From the NCBI GenBank assembly GCA_003552885.1, contig PUPA01000183.1, positions 1 to 5,782 on the forward strand: a stretch of DNA of 5,782 nucleotides, given 5' to 3'. The position numbers were made by a program, and so were the translations under genes. The notes under the pieces are model-generated. The model searched no databases and was not told the origin of the DNA. It saw only the letters and a list, made by a program, of their open reading frames with translations. This document shows, piece after piece, positions 1 to 4,672 of the stretch. Source of the stretch: Natrialbaceae archaeon (GTDB taxonomy: Archaea; Halobacteriota; Halobacteria; Halobacteriales; Natrialbaceae). Every line of letters begins with the position of its first letter. The first letter of the stretch is position 1.

Positions 1-224
1 CCGCAGTCGTCGGTGACCAGACAGTCCGCACAGTAGGTCCGGTCGTCGTAGGCCGCCTCCAGCGTCGAGAGCTCGGGCCCTTCGGCGAGGTCGACCCGCC
101 AGAGGCGGTCGCTCGTGACGTGACAGGACAGCGATCGCACCGTCGTTTCGGGGCTGGCCTCGAGGACGTCCGCGACCGGGTTGGCCCCGGGGTCGTACTC
201 GAGGGCGAAGACGAACTCCCTCAT
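1..224 (-). CDS. Haloarchaeal HTH_10-type regulator, N-terminal part (truncated by window edge)
   Basis: Reading the minus strand from an ATG at 224-222 gives 74 codons that run off the window at base 1. The protein opens MREFVFALEYDPGANPVADV and continues through LSCHVTSDRLWRVD. I recognise this as the N-terminal sensor-like region of a large haloarchaeal family that usually carries a bacterio-opsin-activator-type (HTH_10) DNA-binding helix-turn-helix near the C terminus. That domain is not in the window, so the regulator call rests on family resemblance. Visible Cys and His residues are C34, H35, C65, C68 and C74; the C65-x2-C68-x5-C74 cluster could bind a metal or sense redox state, which is inference. 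The ATG was chosen because the family starts at this motif and a weak T-rich box lies about 28 bases upstream. It points the same way as metG but lies 225 bases beyond it, so it probably has its own promoter. Confidence 0.72.
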   Translation of the reverse strand, partial: MREFVFALEYDPGANPVADVLEASPETTVRSLSCHVTSDRLWRVDLAEGPELSTLEAAYDDRTYCADCLVTDDC

Positions 225-245
225 CCGTGTCCCGTACGTCCCGGC

Positions 246-256
246 GCGACAAAGCC
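246..256 (-). promoter_or_regulatory. Weak TATA-like box for the 1-224 regulator gene
   Basis: On the minus strand this reads GGCTTTGTCGC, the only T-rich run close upstream of the ATG at 224. Its centre is about 28 bases before the start codon, the spacing expected for a haloarchaeal leaderless transcript. The box is a poor match to an AT-rich TATA element, so the call is tentative; position is the main support. Confidence 0.35.
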
Positions 257-313
257 CTCGTGGCAGGCACCAGTTTCGAGGATACCGCCCACCTTGTCCG
301 CCTCGCCTCCCCG

Positions 314-441
314 GACGGTACACTCGGCCGTCTCGTCACCACCGAGGGTGCCGTTCACTTCCGGCCGTCCCGTCACCACCGGCGTTACCCCCACCGTTTC
401 GTCACTCAGACGTTACTCCCGGCCGTCTCGACGCCGTCCGC
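314..441. repeat. Four degenerate tandem units in the spacer behind metG
   Basis: Four imperfect units follow each other here. Read on the plus strand each has a core like GTTACTCCCGGCCGTCTCG followed by a TCACCACCG-like tail. The cores begin near 317, 353, 384 and 412, so spacing falls from about 36 to 31 to 28 bases. The best pair is 325-344 against 362-381, which differ at one of 20 positions; the copy at 420-439 keeps CGGCCGTCTCG but diverges afterwards, and the 384 unit is the weakest. The array fills most of the gap between the metG stop and the downstream regulator start. It could be decayed duplicated DNA or binding sites for a regulator; no terminal inverted repeats or transposase accompany it. 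Confidence 0.5.
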
Positions 442-446
442 GTCGA
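428..446 (-). terminator. Hairpin immediately downstream of metG
   Basis: A perfect 7-bp inverted repeat, TCGACGC and GCGTCGA, encloses a 5-base loop and begins 4 bases beyond the metG stop codon. Such a stem could mark or protect the mRNA 3' end. No T tract follows it on the minus strand, and archaeal termination relies mainly on T-rich runs, so a terminator role is only possible. The stem also overlaps the last unit of the degenerate repeats at 314-441. Confidence 0.35.
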
Positions 447-449
447 CTT

Positions 450-2558
450 TCACCTGACCTTCTCGCCGACCTCCGCGTCGCCGTGGGTCGTCAGCAGGTC
501 GGCCTCCTCGCCGGCGGCGAGGATCATCCCGTTGCTCTCGACGCCGAACAGCTCGGCGGGCTCCATGTTCGCGAGCAGGATGCACTTCTCGCCGGGCAGC
601 TCCTCGAGGTCGTGGAGCCGTTTGATTCCGGCGACGACCTGGCGCGTCTCGAAGCCGACGTCGACCTCCAGACGCGCGAGGTCGTCCGCGCCGTCGACCC
701 CCTCGGCGGCCTCGATCCGCCCGACGCGGACGTCCAGTTCCTGGAAGTCGTCGAAGCTGATGCGCTCCTCACGGAGTGGCTCGAGCCCGTCGGTGTCGGT
801 CATACCGGTGGCTTCGTCCGGCCCCGACTCGTCGCTTTCGGTTTCGGCGTCCGTCCCGGTCTCGTCCTCGCCTGCGGGCTCTGCGTCGTTCGCGGCGGCC
901 TCGATTTTCGCCTCCAGTTTCGCCTCGAGTTCCTCGACGCGGTCGTCTTCGATCTTCTCGAAGAGCTCCCCGGGCTCCCCGAAGCTCCGGGCTGGGGCTC
1001 CGAGGGCGTCCTCGACGACGGCGTCGGCGACCGTCCCCTCCTCGCCGAGTTGCTCCCACAGCCGCTGGGCCTTCTCGGGGGCGATCGGATAGATCAGGAT
1101 GCCGACGGCCTTCGCGATCTGGACGCAGTCACGGATCACTCGCGCTGCGGTCTCCGGCTCGTCGTCCGTGAGCTTCCAGGGCTCGTTGCGCTGGATGTAC
1201 TCGTTGCCGAACTGTGCGAGGCGCACGGCAGCCCGGCCGACGCCCCGCAGCGAGTAGTCGTTGACCGCCTCGTGGAACGCCTCGGTCGCGTCCTCGATGC
1301 GCGCGCGCACCTCCGGTGTGAGCTCCGCGTCGGGCGTTCCCCCGTAGTTGCGGTGGGCGAAGAGCAACGACCGGTAGAGGAAGTTGCCAACGGTGCCGAC
1401 GAGTTCGCCGTTTACCTTCTCCTGGAACGCCGTCCAGGTGAAGTCGACGTCCTGTTGGAGGCCGCCGGTCGTCGTCAGGTAGTACCGCAGGAGGTCGGGG
1501 TGAAAGCCCTCGTCGAGGTACTCCCGGGCCCAGATCGCCCGGTTGCGGCTGGTCGAGAGCCCCTTTCCGTCGATGGTGATGAAGCCCGTCGCGGCGACCG
1601 CCCGCGGGGTGTTGTAGCCCACCCCCTCGAGCATCGCCGGCCAGAAGATCGTGTGGTGCTGGATGATGTCCCGGCCGATGACGTGGACGATCTCGCCGTC
1701 GCCCGTCCAGACCTCCTCCCAGTCGTACTCGTCGGCGCCCTCGCTGTACTGCTTGGTCGAGGAGATGTACTCGATCGGGGCGTCGACCCAGACGTACAGC
1801 ACGAGGTCGTCGTCGCCGGGGTAGTCGATCCCCCAGTCCATATCGCGGGTGATACACCAGTCTTGCAGGCCGTCTTCGATCCACTGGCGGGGCTGGTTGC
1901 GGGCGTTCGAGGTCCCCTCGAGCCCGTCGAGGAACTCGGTGAGAAACTCCTCGAACGCGGAGACACGAAAGAACCGGTGGCTCCGCTCGCGGTACTCGGC
2001 GGGGTTGTCCGTGATCGAGCTGCGTGGCTCTTCGATCTCGCCGGGCTCCAGGTGGCGCTGGCAGCCCTCGTCACACTCGTCGCCCCTGGCGTGGGCCCCA
2101 CAGTACGGACAGGTGCCTACGACGTAGCGGTCGGGCAGGTACTGGTCGGCGTCGGGGTCGTAGGCGACCTGGATCTCCCGCTCGTAGACGTGTCCTTCCT
2201 CCTCGAGCGTGCGGACGATCTCCACCGTGGTCTCGACGTTCGTCGCGTCGTGGGTGTGCCCGTAGTTGTCGAAGTCGACGCCGAACTCCGGGAACGTCTC
2301 CTCGTACCGTTCGTGCCAGCGCAGGGCGAACGTCTCCGGATCGACGCCCTCCCGTTCGGCGTTGACGGCGACCGGCGTGCCGTGCATGTCCGAGCCACAG
2401 ACGTACGCTGACTGCTGTCCGAGCGCCTCCAGGGCGCGGTCGAACGCGTCGGCACCGATGTACCCCCGCAGGTGGCCGATGTGCAAGTCGCCGTTGGCGT
2501 AGGGCAACCCACAGGTCACCACCGCGGGACGGTCCGTCGGGAACTCCTCGCGGCTCAT
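450..2558 (-). CDS. metG: Methionyl-tRNA synthetase with fused C-terminal tRNA-binding domain
   Basis: This cytoplasmic enzyme charges tRNA-Met with methionine using ATP. The 702-residue product has the class I signature HIGH at 26-29, a zinc knuckle with C150, C153, C162 and C166, and the KMSKS loop in the variant form KGLSTS at 332-337. Residues N392, R396 and W461 sit where E. coli MetRS has its anticodon-reading Asn391, Arg395 and Trp461. A charged helical stretch (about 531-558) and a low-complexity acidic linker (to about 592) lead to an EMAP/Trbp111-like domain (about 600-702, with LDVRVGRIEAAEG), which in bacteria dimerises the enzyme and helps hold tRNA. The reading frame extends four codons further to a GTG at 2570, but I prefer the ATG at 2558: MSREEFPTDRP matches the family N terminus and a T-rich box lies about 28 bases upstream. 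The gene is divergent from the CBS gene and appears monocistronic. Confidence 0.97.
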   Translation of the reverse strand: MSREEFPTDRPAVVTCGLPYANGDLHIGHLRGYIGADAFDRALEALGQQSAYVCGSDMHGTPVAVNAEREGVDPETFALRWHERYEETFPEFGVDFDNYGHTHDATNVETTVEIVRTLEEEGHVYEREIQVAYDPDADQYLPDRYVVGTCPYCGAHARGDECDEGCQRHLEPGEIEEPRSSITDNPAEYRERSHRFFRVSAFEEFLTEFLDGLEGTSNARNQPRQWIEDGLQDWCITRDMDWGIDYPGDDDLVLYVWVDAPIEYISSTKQYSEGADEYDWEEVWTGDGEIVHVIGRDIIQHHTIFWPAMLEGVGYNTPRAVAATGFITIDGKGLSTSRNRAIWAREYLDEGFHPDLLRYYLTTTGGLQQDVDFTWTAFQEKVNGELVGTVGNFLYRSLLFAHRNYGGTPDAELTPEVRARIEDATEAFHEAVNDYSLRGVGRAAVRLAQFGNEYIQRNEPWKLTDDEPETAARVIRDCVQIAKAVGILIYPIAPEKAQRLWEQLGEEGTVADAVVEDALGAPARSFGEPGELFEKIEDDRVEELEAKLEAKIEAAANDAEPAGEDETGTDAETESDESGPDEATGMTDTDGLEPLREERISFDDFQELDVRVGRIEAAEGVDGADDLARLEVDVGFETRQVVAGIKRLHDLEELPGEKCILLANMEPAELFGVESNGMILAAGEEADLLTTHGDAEVGEKVR

Positions 2559-2580
2559 GAGTACACTCACTCGGCCGCGG

Positions 2581-2590
2581 GCGTAAAAGC
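2581..2590 (-). promoter_or_regulatory. TATA-like box for metG
   Basis: The minus strand reads GCTTTTACGC here, the only A/T-rich run between metG and its divergent neighbour that faces metG. Its centre is about 28 bases before the ATG at 2558, fitting a transcript that starts at or next to that ATG. This supports leaderless translation and argues against the GTG at 2570 as the true start. Confidence 0.65.
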
Positions 2591-2618
2591 CGCCGGTTTC
2601 GATCGACGGCCGTGGCAG

Positions 2619-2628
2619 GGTTTTTGCG
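2619..2628 (+). promoter_or_regulatory. TATA-like box for the CBS-ParB gene
   Basis: The plus strand reads GGTTTTTGCG, with its centre about 28 bases before the ATG at 2652. No Shine-Dalgarno sequence is visible between box and start, so leaderless transcription is likely. The box is separated by only about 28 bases from the opposing metG box, so the two promoters may interfere with each other or share factors. Confidence 0.6.
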
Positions 2629-2651
2629 CGTCCGTCGCGTCAGCTCCGGAC

Positions 2652-3464
2652 ATGCAGGCTGGGTCGGACGGCCGGAAACCAAAAGTCGAGGAGTACATGA
2701 CCCGGGACGTGGTGACGGTCTCGCCGGACGCCGGCGTCCGGGAGGTCGCGAGCCGGATCGCCGAGAGCGACGACCACAGCGGTTTTCCGGTCTGTGAACG
2801 CCGCCGTGTCCAGGGGTTCGTCAGCGCGCGTGATCTCCTCCTTGCCGACCCCGAGGATCGGATCTTCAAGGTGATGGAGACCGATCTGATCGTCGCCCAC
2901 CCGGAGATGAAGGTGACCGACGCCGCCAGGGTCATCCTCCGGTCGGGGATCCGAAAGCTCCCCGTCGTCGACGACGCGGGAAACCTCGTGGGCATTATCT
3001 CGAACTCCGACGTCATCCGTTCACAGATCGAACGGGCGACCCCCGGGAAGGTGCTGAAGCTGATCGAGACCTTAGAGAACATCCACGACACCGGCTTCCA
3101 CCAGGAACGACGCACCGTCGTCCTCGAGGAGCTCATCCCGACCCAGAGCCGGGTGTACGCGGACGAACTCGAGGGGCGACGGTACGAGCTCGAACACGGG
3201 CTCGCGGAGCCGCTCGTCGTCATCGACAACGGCGGAACGCTGTTGCTCGCCGACGGCCACCACCGGGTGATGGCGGCCGACCGGCTGGGGATCGACGAGA
3301 TGGACGCCTACGTCGTCGTCATCGACCACGAGATCGACCTCGGAATGGCCCGAACCGCCGAGAAGGAAGGGCTCTCGAGTCTGGTCGACGTCGAGGTCGT
3401 CGACTATGCCCGCCACCCGCTGGTCGAGACGACGAAGCGTCTCCAGTCGGACGCCCGGGAGTGA
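2652..3464 (+). CDS. Tandem CBS-domain protein with C-terminal ParB-like domain
   Basis: The 270-residue product has two CBS domains, about 10-66 (VEEYMTRDVVTVSP opening) and 74-127 (ending GNLVGIISNSDVIRSQI). CBS pairs typically bind adenine nucleotides such as AMP, ATP or S-adenosylmethionine and act as sensors. A short helical joint leads to a ParB/sulfiredoxin-like fold at about 155-225, with PTQSRVYADELEGRRY and the core motif LLADGHHRVMAADRLG at 198-213, where DGHHR occupies the place of the ParB box. The combination corresponds to the described class of CBS pairs associated with a ParBc domain. There is no helix-turn-helix DNA-binding region, so this is not a chromosome-partitioning ParB; a nucleotide-regulated nuclease or nucleotide-using enzyme is possible but unproven. 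No membrane segment is apparent, so it is probably cytoplasmic. The ATG at 2652 was chosen over earlier in-frame codons because those lie inside metG and upstream of the promoter box. Confidence 0.88.
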   Translation: MQAGSDGRKPKVEEYMTRDVVTVSPDAGVREVASRIAESDDHSGFPVCERRRVQGFVSARDLLLADPEDRIFKVMETDLIVAHPEMKVTDAARVILRSGIRKLPVVDDAGNLVGIISNSDVIRSQIERATPGKVLKLIETLENIHDTGFHQERRTVVLEELIPTQSRVYADELEGRRYELEHGLAEPLVVIDNGGTLLLADGHHRVMAADRLGIDEMDAYVVVIDHEIDLGMARTAEKEGLSSLVDVEVVDYARHPLVETTKRLQSDARE

Positions 3465-3504
3465 TCCCGCGGGGTCGGTGACGGGCCCGGGCGAGGGGGG
3501 CCCG
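3463..3504. other. Two inverted repeats between convergent genes
   Basis: Directly at the CBS-ParB stop lies GATCCCGCGGGGTC (3463-3476), a nearly perfect palindrome with one G-T wobble in the RNA. A second repeat pairs CGGGCCC (3482-3488) with GGGCCCG (3498-3504) over a 9-base loop. Both lie between the convergent CBS-ParB and phosphatidyltransferase genes and could form stable mRNA ends for either strand. No T tract is present on either side, so I describe them as hairpins rather than call a terminator. Confidence 0.4.
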
Positions 3505-3557
3505 ACGGTCGGTGGTGTGGGAGCGTTCACGCGGGCGAGGTCAAGATGCCACCGGAG

Positions 3558-4169
3558 TCACTCGAGGGCCCGCCAGGCGTAGTAGAACCGCTGGAGTGCC
3601 GTCAGGTGGCCGATGACCGCGAGGAAGACGAGCAGCCAGGCGACCACCGAGAGCCCGCCGTAGCCCCCCGGCAGCGCGTACGCGAGGACGCCGACGAGCC
3701 CGATGATCGCCAGCCGGTCGGCCCGGCCGACGAGCCCGCCGTACACCCGGTCGAGGCCGACCGCCTGGGCCTGGGTTCCGAGGTAGGAGGTCATCACGAC
3801 GCCGGTGACGGCGGCGAAACCGAGCAAGAACGCGCCCTCACCGGCGGCGATGCCGGCGACGACGACGATGTCGGCGTACCGGTCGAGCACGTGGTCGAGG
3901 AGGTCGCCGGCCGGCGAGGCGACCCCCTGCTCGCGGGCGAGCGCGCCGTCGACGACGTCGAGCCAGCCGTTGGCGAGCACGAGCGCGGCCGCCACGACGT
4001 ACCAGATGGCGTCTGCGGTTCCGCCGAGGTAGAACGCGCCCGCGGCCGCGACCGCCATCCCGAACGCGAGGACGCTGACGGCGTCGGGGCCGAGCCCGGC
4101 ACGGTCGAACCCCCGGACGAACGGGTCGACGGCCCCGGAGACGTACGGGCGAAGCTTGTCGAGGGTCAT
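3558..4169 (-). CDS. CDP-alcohol phosphatidyltransferase, probably archaeal lipid head-group synthase
   Basis: This membrane enzyme class transfers a phosphate-linked lipid from a CDP-activated lipid to an alcohol; in archaea the donor is CDP-archaeol. The 203-residue product carries the full CDP-OH-P signature: D71-x2-D74-G75-x2-A78-R79-x8-G88-x3-D92-x3-D96, with every metal- and substrate-binding Asp present. Hydrophobic stretches at about 31-49, 54-70, 100-130, 152-167 and 172-190 fit the usual multi-pass topology. The N terminus (TLDKLRPYVSGAVDPF, then GLGPDAVSV) resembles archaetidylinositol phosphate synthases, so that substrate is my first guess; archaetidylglycerol phosphate or archaetidylserine synthesis cannot be excluded. 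The ATG overlaps the upstream NTPase stop by 4 bases (ATGA), indicating translational coupling as the last gene of a three-gene operon. A longer open frame reaching upstream is only readthrough behind the NTPase gene. Confidence 0.9.
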   Translation of the reverse strand: MTLDKLRPYVSGAVDPFVRGFDRAGLGPDAVSVLAFGMAVAAAGAFYLGGTADAIWYVVAAALVLANGWLDVVDGALAREQGVASPAGDLLDHVLDRYADIVVVAGIAAGEGAFLLGFAAVTGVVMTSYLGTQAQAVGLDRVYGGLVGRADRLAIIGLVGVLAYALPGGYGGLSVVAWLLVFLAVIGHLTALQRFYYAWRALE

Positions 4170-4672
4170 CGCGCGTCGAGGAAGTCGACCTCGCCCGCGC
4201 TCGGCTCGCGCGAGCCGTCGACCACGCCCGCGAGCTCGCGGGCGACCGCCGCGGGCTCCAGGTCGGTCGTGTCGATCTCGTACACCGATCCCCGTCCGTG
4301 GCGCTCGACGGCCTCGGCGAGGAGCAGGTCGAGCGCCTCGCTCTCGGCGTTCTCCTCGACGGTCCGTTCCGGTTCCCCACGCGCCCGGAGCCGCTCGCGG
4401 AGCCGACCGGGGTGACAGCGCAACACCGCCACGCGGTCGGCGGCGAGGTGGTGAGCCAGGTGGGACTCGAAGAGGACGTCCTCGCGGTCGACCAGCCGGT
4501 CGGCGAGCGCCTCGAGGTCGACGATCGTGCTCCCCCGTTCCTCGTCGACGCCGACGGCGAGCCCCTCGCGGTCGACGAGCTCGTTCACGTGGATCACCTC
4601 GAGGTCGGTCTCCAGCCGGTCGGTCGCGGTGGTCTTCCCGGTTCCGGGGGTGCCCGTCACCGCGACCCTCAC
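4166..4672 (-). CDS. Adenylate kinase-like NTPase of the Fap7/AK6 (hCINAP) family
   Basis: The 168-residue product starts with a P-loop, GTPGTGKTT at 7-15. It then follows human AK6/hCINAP segment by segment: GVDEERGSTIVD (41-52) matches its GYDEE..PILD region, ESH (69-71) matches the DYH segment, and VLRCHPGRLRERLRARG (83-99) followed by EENAESEA (106-113) matches the VLR..LYERLETRG..DNIQCE lid region. Family members have adenylate kinase and ATPase activity, and eukaryotic and archaeal members act in maturation of small-subunit rRNA. Which role dominates here cannot be read from sequence. The start is a GTG at 4672-4670 that overlaps the hisC stop by 4 bases (GTGA); it was chosen because the P-loop begins six residues later, as in relatives. 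Its stop overlaps the next gene's ATG, so it is the middle gene of a coupled operon. Cytoplasmic. Confidence 0.9.
   Translation of the reverse strand: MRVAVTGTPGTGKTTATDRLETDLEVIHVNELVDREGLAVGVDEERGSTIVDLEALADRLVDREDVLFESHLAHHLAADRVAVLRCHPGRLRERLRARGEPERTVEENAESEALDLLLAEAVERHGRGSVYEIDTTDLEPAAVARELAGVVDGSREPSAGEVDFLDAR

Noticed and set aside
314..441. CRISPR array
   Set aside because: Units are degenerate, contiguous and uneven in length, with no conserved repeat alternating with unique spacers and no cas genes nearby.
227..457. 76-codon plus-strand frame in the metG-regulator spacer
   Set aside because: It lies antisense to the regulator upstream region and the metG end, has no promoter or family resemblance, and its length is expected by chance at this GC content.
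120..2411. Very long plus-strand open frame (763 codons) opposite metG
   Set aside because: It is the antisense of metG, kept open by the GC-rich codon pattern. Its translation is Val/Leu/Asp/Arg-rich with no recognisable domain, while the minus strand encodes a complete MetRS.
2559..2570. GTG at 2570 as metG start (706 residues)
   Set aside because: It would place the start only about 16 bases from the TATA-like box. The ATG at 2558 fits both the promoter spacing and the family N terminus.
2472..2651. In-frame upstream extension of the CBS-ParB gene
   Set aside because: The extra 60 codons overlap the metG N terminus and both promoter boxes. The ATG at 2652 sits at the correct distance from a T-rich box and directly precedes the first CBS domain.
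3546..4415. Plus-strand 289-codon frame opposite the phosphatidyltransferase and NTPase
   Set aside because: It is antisense to two genes with complete catalytic motifs and shows no domain of its own.
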